A stretch of 37,985 bases of DNA, taken from assembly GCA_020351995.1 (NCBI GenBank), contig CP070674.1, forward strand, positions 623,876 to 661,860. Direction: 5' to 3'. The translations under genes were made by a program, and so were the position numbers. This document shows, piece by piece, positions 1 to 9,417 of this stretch (its first letter is position 1; each line of letters opens with the position of its first letter). This DNA is from Candidatus Zixiibacteriota bacterium (GTDB lineage Bacteria; Zixibacteria; MSB-5A5; GN15; FEB-12). The notes beneath the pieces are model-generated. The model did no database searches. It was given only the letters and a program-made list of their open reading frames with translations, and had not been told where the DNA came from.

Positions 1-943
1 TGTGATCCCGGTACCATTGTATCGTTTCGCGGGCACCACCCAGAAGAGTGTACTGTGGCTGGAAACCGAGCACCCTTCTGGCCTTGTCGATGCTGCAACC
101 CCAGTACTTGCGCTGCGGATTGCCACGGCGTGCGTTCCCTGGAGTGTCCGCGTCTTCATCGAATATTCTCTTAAAGATGAAGTTATTTTCTTTGCCCTCG
201 GGGTAAACTTCACGGACTACGCTGCCCAGGATTTCGTGTATCTGTTTCCAGGTATATACATTTGGATCCGAGATGTTGAAGATTTCGCCGGAAGAGACGG
301 GTTTTGTCAGAGCCGCAAAACAGGCCGAGACCAGGTCCGAAACGTAGCATAAACTGGCTGTTTCTATTAAGCGAAACGATATCAACTCGTCCTGCTCGGA
401 CAACAGTTTCAGGGAATTCAAACCCCGCACATCGCCCGGTCCATAGATAAAGGCCGGCCGCAATACCACCATCGGAATTTCACTGGAATAGCGCAGGACT
501 TCCTGCTCCGCCCGCAGTTTGCTTTTTCCGTAGACCGAATCAGGTTGCGGTTGATCGTTCTCAGTCAAGAGGGCATTCTCGGATTTCGCGCCGACGGCCG
601 CGATGCTGCTCATATACAGAAAGCGGCGGATACGATGACCGTTACGGCGACAGGCCTCAAGGAGAGTTCTGGTGCCCTCGACGTTAACACGGTGATAGTC
701 CTCCGGCCGCCGCGATGAAACGATTGCGGCCATATGGATCACGTAGTCGACATCCACGAGTTCCCCCACATACCGGTCGGCGTCGTTGAGCTCGCCGTGG
801 ATATAGCGGATCTCCGGGTATTCTTTCATCATCGGATGTTCACTGCGCACCAGACAACGAATACCGTGCCTGTCATTAAGCAGACGGTCGATCAGATGGC
901 GCCCGATGAATCCGGTCGCTCCTGTTACAAAAAAGTCAGCCAT
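1..943 (-). CDS. NAD-dependent epimerase/dehydratase (extended SDR), 3' end cut by window edge
   Basis: The frame was read by hand on the minus strand from an ATG at 943 and stays open to the window edge, giving 314 residues without a stop. The N-terminus has the Rossmann nucleotide-binding motif VTGATGFIG (residues 6-14), an acidic/basic beta-strand pair after it, MSS at 111-113 and the catalytic YGKSK with Y138 and K142. These features are those of extended SDRs acting on nucleotide sugars or similar carbonyl compounds (epimerase, reductase or dehydratase). The family is clear but the substrate is not. The ATG lies inside the last codons of the upstream radical SAM gene (8 bp overlap), so the two are probably translationally coupled and work on the same product. 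The C-terminal residues lie outside the window. Confidence 0.9.
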   Translation of the reverse strand, partial: MADFFVTGATGFIGRHLIDRLLNDRHGIRCLVRSEHPMMKEYPEIRYIHGELNDADRYVGELVDVDYVIHMAAIVSSRRPEDYHRVNVEGTRTLLEACRRNGHRIRRFLYMSSIAAVGAKSENALLTENDQPQPDSVYGKSKLRAEQEVLRYSSEIPMVVLRPAFIYGPGDVRGLNSLKLLSEQDELISFRLIETASLCYVSDLVSACFAALTKPVSSGEIFNISDPNVYTWKQIHEILGSVVREVYPEGKENNFIFKRIFDEDADTPGNARRGNPQRKYWGCSIDKARRVLGFQPQYTLLGGARETIQWYRDH

Positions 944-2036
944 CTTTTTGCTCCAGTGCGTATTGACGTTCCTCTTCAGCCAGGGTGATTTTCCGCCCCA
1001 GCGTGAGCGTGCGAAAAGGAACCTCTCTTAGCACGCACAGGGGATTTCGAACATACCGCTCGACCTCCATGTAACAGGCGAGAAAACAGCGCCTGCGGCA
1101 GTCCAGGTACTTATCCATCCATTCCCCCTTCTCCTTCATCAGGGAGTACAGGTTCGGGTAATCCATAAGGTTGTGCGCCGTGTTGCGAATGCAGTAACAG
1201 GGGAAATATACCGTGCCGTCGGGTTCTACTCGCGGTGAGAAGAACGGGAAACATCGGTGATCGGAAAATCGTTCGATCTTGTTGAGGTAGCTCATCGAGC
1301 AGGCAACCGACCGGCCTTCCCGCTTCAACTGTCGTAATTTCCTGATAGCTGATTCGTAATGTGTGTTATTTCTCAACTCCTCACGCGGATGCGCGCCGAC
1401 ATGCTGCGGCGAAACGCTGAGCGTAATGCACAGCGAATCACAGAACGTAACTAAATCTTCAATATGATCGAGATTGGTCGGACACAACACGGCATGGATG
1501 CTGACATTGAATCCGAATTGTTTCCGCAGTTTCGCGAGCCTTTCTATATTAGCGATGATCGCTTGCGTGGATCCGGGAACACCGCACAGGTCATCGTTCG
1601 TGCTTTCGTCCATCGAATCCAGGCTTACTATTACGTTGTCAATGAGGGGCAGGAGCTCAAGTAGATTCTCAATCTCGTAGGCGTTGGTGCTTACGACTAT
1701 GGGACGGAAGCGTAATTCGCGGGCCTTTTCCAGAAACGACCGCAGATGTGGATGCAGCGACGGCTCGCCACCGGTAAAATTGATAGCCGGGCACCCGGGA
1801 CGGATTTTTTCCAGAAGTTGCAAACCCAACCCGAGCGGCAGATCGGGTTCGTCACCCGGAGGGTAGCAGTACAGGCAGCGCAGATTGCACCGTTTGGTAA
1901 TGTATATGTTGGTCATCAAGGGGCGGAATATTCTCAGACGCAACCGGACTGACAGAAAATCCAAAAGCAGGTTCTTAAAAAGCTCATAGTACGGCTTTTT
2001 GGACACCGCCCTGTTCTTAACCGCGTTGGCTTTCAT
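936..2036 (-). CDS. Radical SAM protein with SPASM-like C-terminal cysteines
   Basis: This is a radical SAM enzyme of about 366 residues. The SAM-cluster motif CNLRCLYC gives C50, C54 and C57, followed by the glycine-rich TGGEPS (about 88-93) that contacts SAM. The C-terminal part has cysteines at about 262, 280, 282, 313, 317 and 321, including a C-x17-C stretch with a DGTVYFPC core. This resembles a SPASM/Twitch auxiliary iron-sulfur region, so the protein may modify a peptide or a cell-envelope metabolite. The frame extends upstream to a TTG at 2111. I chose the ATG at 2036 because GGTGG lies 10-14 nt upstream and the extra residues look non-conserved. The gene overlaps the SDR gene downstream by 8 bp. 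The substrate is unknown. Confidence 0.88.
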   Translation of the reverse strand: MKANAVKNRAVSKKPYYELFKNLLLDFLSVRLRLRIFRPLMTNIYITKRCNLRCLYCYPPGDEPDLPLGLGLQLLEKIRPGCPAINFTGGEPSLHPHLRSFLEKARELRFRPIVVSTNAYEIENLLELLPLIDNVIVSLDSMDESTNDDLCGVPGSTQAIIANIERLAKLRKQFGFNVSIHAVLCPTNLDHIEDLVTFCDSLCITLSVSPQHVGAHPREELRNNTHYESAIRKLRQLKREGRSVACSMSYLNKIERFSDHRCFPFFSPRVEPDGTVYFPCYCIRNTAHNLMDYPNLYSLMKEKGEWMDKYLDCRRRCFLACYMEVERYVRNPLCVLREVPFRTLTLGRKITLAEEERQYALEQKDG

Positions 2037-2302
2037 AATTTCGACACCACCTGTCCGTTGTGTTCCGGCGTAAACCGCCGGGCGTATATCTTCATCCGGC
2101 CTTAAGAGCAATCAGAATGCCGGGATAATCGGCTCGGGTTAAATTCCCGGGGCGGCTATGCGGCAAGGGATTACGTCGCTCCATAGGACCGAGCATCGGG
2201 ACGGCGGTAGCTAGTAAATATCCAGAAGCGTTAGCTAATATCCACTCTGGCGCGGTGTCATACAGTGCGATGTCCGGCTTGACCCGGTCTAGATAAGACG
2301 GA
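2037..2302. other. Intergenic stretch, no gene seen
   Basis: No convincing coding frame or RNA gene is visible here. It should hold the promoter of the minus-strand radical SAM/SDR pair, but I cannot point to a clear -35/-10. An imperfect direct repeat (GTAGCTAGTAAATATCCA and TTAGCTAATATCCA) lies at about 2207-2252. Confidence 0.4.
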
Positions 2303-2346
2303 ATAAAAAATACAAAGAGAGCCGGGCTACCTCCCGGTAGCTTTGT
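2303..2346 (-). terminator. Rho-independent terminator for the minus strand
   Basis: A two-part hairpin (outer stem ACAAAG/CTTTGT, inner stem CCGGG/CCCGG, 2312-2346) is followed on the minus strand by ATTTTTTATT. The U-tract is only on the minus side, so it ends a transcript coming from the right. It lies 40 bp beyond the stop of the minus-strand fragment at 2387-2665. Confidence 0.7.
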
Positions 2347-2386
2347 CTTCTGTTGTTCTTACGGCTTGTATGCCGGCCTCGCTGTC

Positions 2387-2665
2387 TTAAAGAGTGGCAT
2401 GGGCGATATACGTTTGGAATAATTCTGCAAAGATCCGCGACAACCGCCGCCCTATGAGGATGTTCAGCCCCGGATGATGCGCCAATGCGGCAGCGTGGCC
2501 GAAATGCCCCAAACCTCTTCCGAGATACTTATAATTGACGGCACGTTTTTTGTAGTCCAGATTGAAGTAATCACATGAGGACTCCTTTGTCAAGACCTGG
2601 TCATGATAGGGCCACCGGGTAAAGGCATGGGTGCGCGACTTATTTGTGAGAAAGGCTTTTGACAA
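2387..2665 (-). pseudogene. Probable 3' fragment of an unrecognised gene
   Basis: An open minus-strand frame of 92 codons ends with TAA at 2387 and is followed 40 bp later by a good terminator. The only start near its 5' end is a TTG at 2665. It runs into the beginning of the TPR gene on the other strand, so any longer ancestral gene has lost its 5' part. The translated C-terminal half (for example KYLGRGLGHFGHAAALAHH) looks protein-like but I do not recognise a family. A Shine-Dalgarno-like AAGGAG precedes an ATG that is followed at once by TGA in another frame, which could mark a frameshift. It may be a relic or a short real gene. I lean to a relic. Confidence 0.35.
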
Positions 2666-2682
2666 ATCGGAAGTATTGGTTT

Positions 2683-3711
2683 ATGAACGGTTTTCTGATT
2701 CCAATTCTATTTTCCCTGGCCGTCGGGTCCACGACAGTCAGCGTCAGCAATTCAGAATCGCTCCGGGGACAATATGATCAGCGGCTGATATCGGATATAA
2801 TCTACCACGTGTTTACCGATAGCTATGACAGCGCCCTGAGCCTGTGCGACAGTATCATTAGAGCTAATCCCGGCGATCCTTCGAGCCATTTTTTTCGGGC
2901 CTACACCCTGATGACGGTCATGACCGAAGAACACGATAACTTTTATCAGGAGGCTTTCTTTGGATCGCTTGACTCGGTCGAATCCCTGGTTAACGCTCTT
3001 ATTGACACCTGCCCAACAGAAAGCAAGGCTTGGTGTTACTGGTATCTCGGCAATGTCTGGGCGCATCGCTCATTGTGGAAAGCGCGGTTTGGGTCTGCTG
3101 CTTCCGCCTATAAGCTGGCCTCGAAGGCCCGAAAATATTATGAGGCCAGCCTGGAGATCGACAGCAGCTTGTATGATAACTACGCCGGCCTGGGAGCGGT
3201 CCATTACTGGAAGTCGGCCAAAGGCGGTCTGTTCAGGACCTTAGGTTTTATCCGGGACGAGCGCGAAAAAGGCATCGCCGAAATGAAAATCGCGGCCGAC
3301 TCTTCAGTCCTATCCCGGGAAACCGCCCGGAAGACACTTGTAACTATCCTGGCTGACTTCAAGCAGTATGACTCAGCTATTGTCTACGCCGAAAACATGC
3401 TGGCCCAATATCCCAACGGCAGGTCGTTTCTGTGGGGTATCTCGTGGTCCCACTATCATAAAGGAGACTACAGTCAGTCTTGCGAGTATTTCAAGAAGCT
3501 GCGTCTGATACTGGCCGAAAACCCCGGCAATTATTATAAGCTGATAGCCTGTGACGCTCAGATAACCCGGTGTCTGGAAAATCTTGAGCGAATCGATGAG
3601 GCACGCGAATGGGCCACACAGGCTATGAGCTATGTCGCGCGGATATCCGATGAAGTGCGCGAAGAACAAAAGGACAATCTGAACTACCTGGGCAAAATGA
3701 TAAATCGATGA
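2683..3711 (+). CDS. Secreted TPR-repeat protein
   Basis: The predicted protein has 342 residues. An N-terminal hydrophobic stretch (about residues 3-18, FLIPILFSLAVGSTT) looks like a signal peptide. The rest is helical with tetratricopeptide-type helix pairs, for example the segments beginning DSALSLCDSII, SAASAYKLASKARKYYEAS, YDSAIVYAENMLAQYP and YSQSCEYFKKLR. TPR proteins are scaffolds, so a periplasmic protein-protein interaction role is likely, with partner unknown. The ATG at 2683 is preferred over an upstream TTG at 2659 because it starts the signal peptide directly and has GGAAG about 10 bp upstream. Its TGA is directly followed by the stop of the convergent flippase-like gene, with no base between them. 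Confidence 0.85.
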   Translation: MNGFLIPILFSLAVGSTTVSVSNSESLRGQYDQRLISDIIYHVFTDSYDSALSLCDSIIRANPGDPSSHFFRAYTLMTVMTEEHDNFYQEAFFGSLDSVESLVNALIDTCPTESKAWCYWYLGNVWAHRSLWKARFGSAASAYKLASKARKYYEASLEIDSSLYDNYAGLGAVHYWKSAKGGLFRTLGFIRDEREKGIAEMKIAADSSVLSRETARKTLVTILADFKQYDSAIVYAENMLAQYPNGRSFLWGISWSHYHKGDYSQSCEYFKKLRLILAENPGNYYKLIACDAQITRCLENLERIDEAREWATQAMSYVARISDEVREEQKDNLNYLGKMINR

Positions 3712-4734
3712 TTACCCGTTTCGCGGGCTTTGCTGTTCCCCCGCCACGACGCTTTCCCTGATTTGTGTTAGTGAGAGATTAACCCTGTGCAGAAATATCA
3801 GCCCGATGACCGTGGTTGGAATGTACTGCGACAGGTGAAGTACAATTGAAAAGGCTCTGGTGTCAGCCCCGGCGATTTGATAGGTCGACAGGGCCAAAAC
3901 CGCGGCTAGATGGAAGGTGCCGATCGAGCCCGGAAGCGATGGAACGAAAAGGGCCAGCACTACAGCCGCAAGCAAAACAAACGCTGCTGTAAACGGAAGG
4001 TGGAACGAAAAGGATACGAACAGGAAGTATATAGACAATGCCATCGAGATCCAGGTCAAGATGGTTAAAGTGATAGCTTTCGCTATCACCTTCCGCTTCC
4101 TGATGCGAAGGATCATATCGGCGAAGCTGTCCATTGATTGTTGAGCGGAAGTGCGGCGTCGCACCGGTACGAGGCGGAGCAGTGCTGATACTGCTTTGCT
4201 TACCGCCCTCGGCCTGGTGGCCGTCAGAACGATAATAATCAGCGGTATTAGAAGCAGCAGCGCGATTGGTACGGCCGATCCCGCCAATTCCAGCTCCCGA
4301 TAAAACGGGACAAATAGAAAGACGCCTAAAACGACAGCCACAAGAAATCCCAGATCGAATACCAATCTTTCAACCAACACCGTTGCCAACAGCGGTGCCT
4401 GCGACAGGTCTTTGTCCTGGCGAGAGAGAACGAAAACACGAGCGTATTCTCCGAGGCGAAAGGGAAGGACATTATTGAACATCAGGCCTATGGTAGTTGC
4501 GGAGAAAATATCCAGCATGGGGGTGTTCTTCAGGGGAGACACAAGGGTGCGCCAGCGCGCGGCTTGAAGCCACATGGCCAGAAAGCCAAATAACAGATTA
4601 GGTACCAGCCACCAGTAGTTGGGAGCGCGCATGGCCCGCGCCATTTCATCAAGCGGGACCGACCTGAAAAGCAGCCATATGGAGATGGTGGTAGCCGCGA
4701 AACCGACCACCGGATTTATGTACCTTCGCTTCAC
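3712..4734 (-). CDS. Flippase-like integral membrane protein (LPG synthase TM-region/UPF0104 family)
   Basis: This is a polytopic membrane protein of about 340 residues with roughly eight hydrophobic segments. It carries the hallmark pattern of the lysylphosphatidylglycerol-synthase TM-region family: NNVLPFRLGEYARVFVLSR after the third segment, then VLVERLVFDL, and near the C-terminus PSLPGSIGTFHLA. Members move lipid-linked substrates across the membrane or form the flippase half of MprF, and this protein lacks the synthase half. The frame extends to a TTG at 4869, but the extra N-terminal part is Cys-rich and unlike the family. The GTG at 4734 starts just before the first membrane helix and has GGGGAG close upstream, with rather short spacing. 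The lipid substrate is unknown. Confidence 0.82.
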   Translation of the reverse strand: MKRRYINPVVGFAATTISIWLLFRSVPLDEMARAMRAPNYWWLVPNLLFGFLAMWLQAARWRTLVSPLKNTPMLDIFSATTIGLMFNNVLPFRLGEYARVFVLSRQDKDLSQAPLLATVLVERLVFDLGFLVAVVLGVFLFVPFYRELELAGSAVPIALLLLIPLIIIVLTATRPRAVSKAVSALLRLVPVRRRTSAQQSMDSFADMILRIRKRKVIAKAITLTILTWISMALSIYFLFVSFSFHLPFTAAFVLLAAVVLALFVPSLPGSIGTFHLAAVLALSTYQIAGADTRAFSIVLHLSQYIPTTVIGLIFLHRVNLSLTQIRESVVAGEQQSPRNG

Positions 4735-4966
4735 GAACTCCCCGTGAATAAAGTCTGTATTGAGATTGTCAGGAGTTTTCCGTCCTGTCGCAATACAATT
4801 TACGCTACGCTTTGTGAATGAGCAAGAAACTTGCCAGCAGCTTCCGGTCCGATGTTCAAAACGGCACAAATTATTTTAGCTTGCAACGTGGACTTGAATT
4901 GTTATCTTTGCAGTAGAACCAATTGACCAGGTAGCGCAGTGGCTGCCGATGTGAGGGGCTCTGCCC

Positions 4967-7900
4967 ATGGCGGCAGGTGAGTCAAACGACGATAGCACCA
5001 GGTCTTTCGTCGCTCTGGCCAAAGACACCGCGGTTTCACACTACAGGATAATCAACAAAATAGGCTCGGGCGGGATGGGTGAGGTGTATCTGGCGCAGGA
5101 CACCGATCTCGATCGCAAAGTCGCGATCAAGTTTCTGTCGGCGCACTTATGCCAGGATGAAGACTGCCGCCGCCGGTTCCGGCGCGAAGCTCAAGCCGCC
5201 GCGAAACTGGATCATGCCAACATCGTCACCGTCCATGAGGTCGGCGAGTTCAACGACCGGCCGTATTTTGTCATGCAGCATATCGAAGGGCAGTCGCTTC
5301 GCGGTCTGTTCAAGAAAGAGGAACTCCCATTCGAACGAATCATTGATCTTTCAATTCAAATCTGCGACGGTCTGCGAGAGGCACATGAAGCTGGCATCAC
5401 GCATCGCGATATTAAACCCTCCAACATCCTGATTGATAACAAGGGTAAACCGAAACTGGTCGATTTCGGCCTGGCTACCGTAAAAGGTACCGACAAACTG
5501 ACGAAAACCGGTTCCACGATGGGGACCGAAGGGTATATGTCACCGGAACAGGTCGAGGGCAAACAGGTAGACCAGCGCTCTGACCTGTTTTCCTTAGGTG
5601 TTGTCCTCTATGAGATGATAACGGGCAAGCGTCCCTTCACAGGAGAATATCCGCAAGCGCTCACCTATGCCATCCTTCACGAGACACCGGAACCGCTGGC
5701 GAGATACAAAGCGAACGTTCCTGACGGGCTCCAGCAGATTGTCGACCGGGCTTTGGAGAAAAATGTCGAGACTCGTTACCCCAATGCCGCCGCCATGCTT
5801 ACCGATCTGAAGCGACTGAGGCGCGACTACTCAGGAATCACAACGGGAGGTCGCGCAGTTCTCCGCACATTGCTCAAACCGCTTCCGATCGCGATAATAA
5901 GCCTGATCGTTGTGGGCATAGCGGTCGCCGGATATTTTCTCACTGATCTGTTCTCTAGGAGGCCGGAGGCGACGACCACCGCTACCAGCGACACTCAGCT
6001 GGCAAATTCAATTGCTGTTCTTCCGTTCCGTGATCTCAGCCCCGACAAGGACCAGGACTTCTTCTGTGAGGGCATGACCGATGCCATTATCGGTCGTCTC
6101 TCTTCGATACGGAATCTCAAGGTCATATCACTTACTTCGGTCTTGCGCTTTAAAAGCCCGGACCGTGACCTCAAACAGATTGGAGCCGATCTTGGCGTGT
6201 CGACCATTCTGGAAGGAACAATCTTGAAAGATCGGGACAGCATCCGGATTCGCGCGCAGTTAATCAACGTTGCGGATGACGACCACCTGTGGACGGATCA
6301 TTACGACCGCGAAGTGAAAAGTGTATTTGCCGTTCAGGACGATATCTCTCAGGCGATTGCCGAGGTTATGGAAGTCACTCTGCTTAGCGATGACCAACCC
6401 AACCTGGCTGCCCGAGGGACTGAGAACATGGCGGCTTACAACGCTTATTTGCAGGGTCGCTACTTCTGGCGCAAGTGCGCCGAGAAACATCTCAGGAAAG
6501 CTATAGAGTATTTTCGCAAGGCAATCGAACTCGATCCCGATTATGCTCTGGCTTACAGCGGGCTCGTCGATGCCTGGATAGATCTCATTGCTTATGGCGG
6601 ACTGTCGGAACAGGAGGAGTCGGATGCCCTTTCAGAGTCGAAACAAGCTGTAGAGAAGGCGCTTTCACTGAACGACAGGCTGGCCGAGGTACAGGCGTCA
6701 CAGGGCAATTACCACCGGGCCAGGCACAGCCGCCCCGACGGTACCGAGTCAGACCTGGAAATGGCGAAAAAGGCTTACCTGAAAGCGATTGAGCTGAATG
6801 ACGGATACTCCTGGGCGCATTTCTGGTACGCCATGCTGCTACAGAGGGCATACCAGGTCGACGAGTGGGAAAGGCAAATCAACATAGCCTATCAGCTTGA
6901 TCCGCTATCACCGAGAGTTCTGACGGAACTCGGCTATTTCTATTACATGATGAAAGCGGAATATGATAAAGGTGAGGAATACTTGAATCGCGCGGTTGAA
7001 ATCGAACCTTCCTATCCCGCTCCTTACTACTGGATTGCTTTTCGTTACATAGGTAAAGAAGACATGGAGAATGCTCTGGCTACCGCGGACAAGATGGCCG
7101 AAGTGTCAGCGGAATCGAACCCCAGGCCGTACATCCTGAAGGCTGAAATAATGAACCGGTTCGGCAGATCCAATGACGCCGCTAAACAGTACGAACGAGC
7201 TATTGAGGTCGCGCCCCACCAGGGAGACACATATTACCAGTACGCTTTCTTTCTCGACAACTGGGTCGGTGACCATAAAAAGGCGGATCCGTACTATCGG
7301 CGGGCGGCTGAACTCGAGCATCGTTCGTGGGCGATCCATTCCTGCTACGGTTATTGCCTCGCCGAGCTCGGAAAGTACATGGAGGCTCTTAAGCACTTCG
7401 AGCGAGCGTATGAACTGGCCCCCCTTCAGGGTGACCCAAACCGTGGTCAGGGCTTGGTGCTGGGCTATAGGTTGGGCAAGCCCCGGGAGGGAGTTCCTCA
7501 TATAAAGCGAGGGCTGGAAATACAGCCCCATAATGCCTGGTACTGGAATGATCTGGCCTATCTGTATAGCTTTATCGGCGATACAGATTCGTCTCTGATA
7601 GCTTCCGATAGCTCCATTCAGAGAATAGTGAATGCGGCCTGGAACAAGACTCACCTTCTCCACCCGGTCTGGCTTCACTACCGGGTTGAGATCCTCGCGC
7701 ACAATGGCCTTCTTGACAGCGCCGCGAGTTGTCTTTACAGGTGCCTGGACCTGGACACGGCGGGAGTGGAATTCCCGGATTATATCAAGGATCTCGCGGA
7801 GATAGCCATAACCCGGAGGGATTACGCTGCTGCTGACAGCCTCTGTCAATTCCTCGTCTCCCGCGAGGACTCCCTTCAGCACAGATGGGAACGGTATTAC

Positions 7901-8740
7901 AAAAAAGAGGCGCCGGAAGCAGACAGCAGCCAGCATTACCCGCGTCTCGCATACGAGGATTCCCTTTATCGTGCGTGGGGGCGGTACTATGCCGTCCGGC
8001 CGCTGTTGCATCAGGGGAAGTTTCGAGAGGCGGTGGAGTGCCTACGCAAGGGTGTGGAAAGCGACCGGGCTGAGATGGGCAATTGCGGACCGTTACGTGA
8101 AAAACATTATCAGATCGGTTTGCTCTTTCTGGATTATTTGGGTGAGCCACTGGCCGCAATCAAGGAATTTCAAGCCGCGGAGACAGTGAACCAACAGGTT
8201 GACACATCCGGCGATTGGTCGCTGCGGCTTTGCTGCCTGCAGGCCCGGGCCTACGCCGCAGCGGGTCAGCGACAAAAAGCCAAGACGGTTCTGGATGAAT
8301 GCTACGAGAACCTCGACACGGCCTATACCGCGCGGCTTCTCGAGTACTATGGCCATGCCGCCGCAATCAAGCGGTCGGAAGGAGATTACAAGAAGGCCGT
8401 TGAATTGATGGAGAAGCAGCACGAACGGTCCGGCTATGAACACCAGTTTGATGTGCTCCTGGCACTGGGGCAGGCATACCTGGATGCCGGGCGAGCAACG
8501 GATGCGGTTGCGGCTCTCGAGAAAGCTATGGCACGATATATGCCACCCCGACTGGAGCGCCCCGCCCTCTCTGTTCTGGGTCACTATTATCTTGGCCGGG
8601 CCTACCACGCGGCCGGTCGCGCCGGCGATGCTGTAAAGCAATACGAAGTCTTTCTGGACATCTGGGAAAACGCCGATGAAGGGCTTGGGCCCGTCGAGGA
8701 TGCTAACCGACGACTGGCACAATTGAAAAGTGGTATCTGA
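4967..8740 (+). CDS. PknB-type Ser/Thr protein kinase with TM helix, TolB-N-like domain and TPR array
   Basis: This large protein has 1257 residues. Residues 26-285 form a Hanks-type kinase with a glycine loop (GSGGMG, 33-38), VAIK with Lys55, HRDIKPSN with catalytic Asp148, DFG at 166-168 and SPE at 192-194, so all key residues are present. One membrane helix follows (about 305-325). Residues about 347-470 form the SIAVLPFRDLS...CEGMTDAI domain that often follows bacterial kinases and cyclases and resembles the TolB N-terminal fold. From about 490 to the end there are many TPR-like helix pairs. The kinase would be cytoplasmic and the sensor/TPR part extracytoplasmic. ATG 4967 has GAGGGG 8 bp upstream. 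A weak promoter (TTGCAA at 4881, TATCTT at 4903) lies in the divergent gap. Ligand and targets are unknown. Confidence 0.95.
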   Translation: MAAGESNDDSTRSFVALAKDTAVSHYRIINKIGSGGMGEVYLAQDTDLDRKVAIKFLSAHLCQDEDCRRRFRREAQAAAKLDHANIVTVHEVGEFNDRPYFVMQHIEGQSLRGLFKKEELPFERIIDLSIQICDGLREAHEAGITHRDIKPSNILIDNKGKPKLVDFGLATVKGTDKLTKTGSTMGTEGYMSPEQVEGKQVDQRSDLFSLGVVLYEMITGKRPFTGEYPQALTYAILHETPEPLARYKANVPDGLQQIVDRALEKNVETRYPNAAAMLTDLKRLRRDYSGITTGGRAVLRTLLKPLPIAIISLIVVGIAVAGYFLTDLFSRRPEATTTATSDTQLANSIAVLPFRDLSPDKDQDFFCEGMTDAIIGRLSSIRNLKVISLTSVLRFKSPDRDLKQIGADLGVSTILEGTILKDRDSIRIRAQLINVADDDHLWTDHYDREVKSVFAVQDDISQAIAEVMEVTLLSDDQPNLAARGTENMAAYNAYLQGRYFWRKCAEKHLRKAIEYFRKAIELDPDYALAYSGLVDAWIDLIAYGGLSEQEESDALSESKQAVEKALSLNDRLAEVQASQGNYHRARHSRPDGTESDLEMAKKAYLKAIELNDGYSWAHFWYAMLLQRAYQVDEWERQINIAYQLDPLSPRVLTELGYFYYMMKAEYDKGEEYLNRAVEIEPSYPAPYYWIAFRYIGKEDMENALATADKMAEVSAESNPRPYILKAEIMNRFGRSNDAAKQYERAIEVAPHQGDTYYQYAFFLDNWVGDHKKADPYYRRAAELEHRSWAIHSCYGYCLAELGKYMEALKHFERAYELAPLQGDPNRGQGLVLGYRLGKPREGVPHIKRGLEIQPHNAWYWNDLAYLYSFIGDTDSSLIASDSSIQRIVNAAWNKTHLLHPVWLHYRVEILAHNGLLDSAASCLYRCLDLDTAGVEFPDYIKDLAEIAITRRDYAAADSLCQFLVSREDSLQHRWERYYKKEAPEADSSQHYPRLAYEDSLYRAWGRYYAVRPLLHQGKFREAVECLRKGVESDRAEMGNCGPLREKHYQIGLLFLDYLGEPLAAIKEFQAAETVNQQVDTSGDWSLRLCCLQARAYAAAGQRQKAKTVLDECYENLDTAYTARLLEYYGHAAAIKRSEGDYKKAVELMEKQHERSGYEHQFDVLLALGQAYLDAGRATDAVAALEKAMARYMPPRLERPALSVLGHYYLGRAYHAAGRAGDAVKQYEVFLDIWENADEGLGPVEDANRRLAQLKSGI

Positions 8741-8839
8741 GGTCCGCCACGTAAAAGGGAACATAGTCACTGGATAATCGATGCGAAATGTGCGTTCATT
8801 TCACTAGCCTCCCGATAAAACATCCCTCATACTACCGTC

Positions 8840-9292
8840 ATGGAGAATCTCGTACTCAGGTCAACTAAGCCATCCGATAGCGAATTCGCCTTTCAGGTTA
8901 AGAAACTGGCTTTTGGCGAATATGTCGAACAGGTGTGGGGATGGGACGAAAATGAGCAACGACGGCTGCACCAAAAGCGTTTCGCCTCGCAAGAGTTCTG
9001 TGTGATCCAGTGGTCAGGAATCGACGTGGGTGTCCTGGCGATTAACCGCGAGCCAGACAACCTCACTGTCAATCAGCTATTCGTTCTTCCCGAATATCAG
9101 GGCAAGGGCATCGGCAGAGCATGTATGACGCGAATCATCAACGATGCCGCTATTTCAGGTTCTTCGGTCAGGCTGCGAGTGTTGAAAATCAACAGGCGGG
9201 CCATGGTTTTCTTCGAGCGGCTGGGTTTCGAGAGGATTGGCGAGACTGACACGCACGTGCACATGGAGCGGTCGCCTCAAACGTGGTCGTGA
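8840..9292 (+). CDS. GNAT-family N-acetyltransferase
   Basis: The protein has 150 residues and the single-domain GNAT fold. The acetyl-CoA pyrophosphate-binding loop is QGKGIG, inside VLPEYQGKGIGRACM (about residues 81-95), followed by the typical VLKINRRAMVFFERLGFE segment where the family carries its N-x-x-A-x-x-x-Y/F-x-x-x-G-F pattern. The length is normal for the family. It should transfer an acetyl group to an amine of a small molecule or a protein N-terminus, and the substrate cannot be told from sequence. No clear Shine-Dalgarno sequence precedes the ATG at 8840. The gene lies 99 bp after the kinase on the same strand, so co-transcription is possible but not shown. Confidence 0.9.
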   Translation: MENLVLRSTKPSDSEFAFQVKKLAFGEYVEQVWGWDENEQRRLHQKRFASQEFCVIQWSGIDVGVLAINREPDNLTVNQLFVLPEYQGKGIGRACMTRIINDAAISGSSVRLRVLKINRRAMVFFERLGFERIGETDTHVHMERSPQTWS

Positions 9293-9417
9293 GATTCGAT
9301 AGTGTCAGTTGTCGTACACTTATAATAGTGAGCTTGCCGGCCGAAACATTCCAATCAGCGCTGCGTAGAGTGGAGATAACAGCACGTTTAAAAAGGCTCA
9401 AGGAGTATATCATAATT

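Noticed and set aside
2207-2252. Direct repeat as a possible attachment site
   Set aside because: The copies are imperfect, only 14-18 bp, lie side by side, and no integrase is present.
7106-8011. Minus-strand open frame of about 300 codons inside the kinase gene
   Set aside because: No recognisable domain; the plus-strand kinase/TPR frame is continuous and full of TPR motifs.
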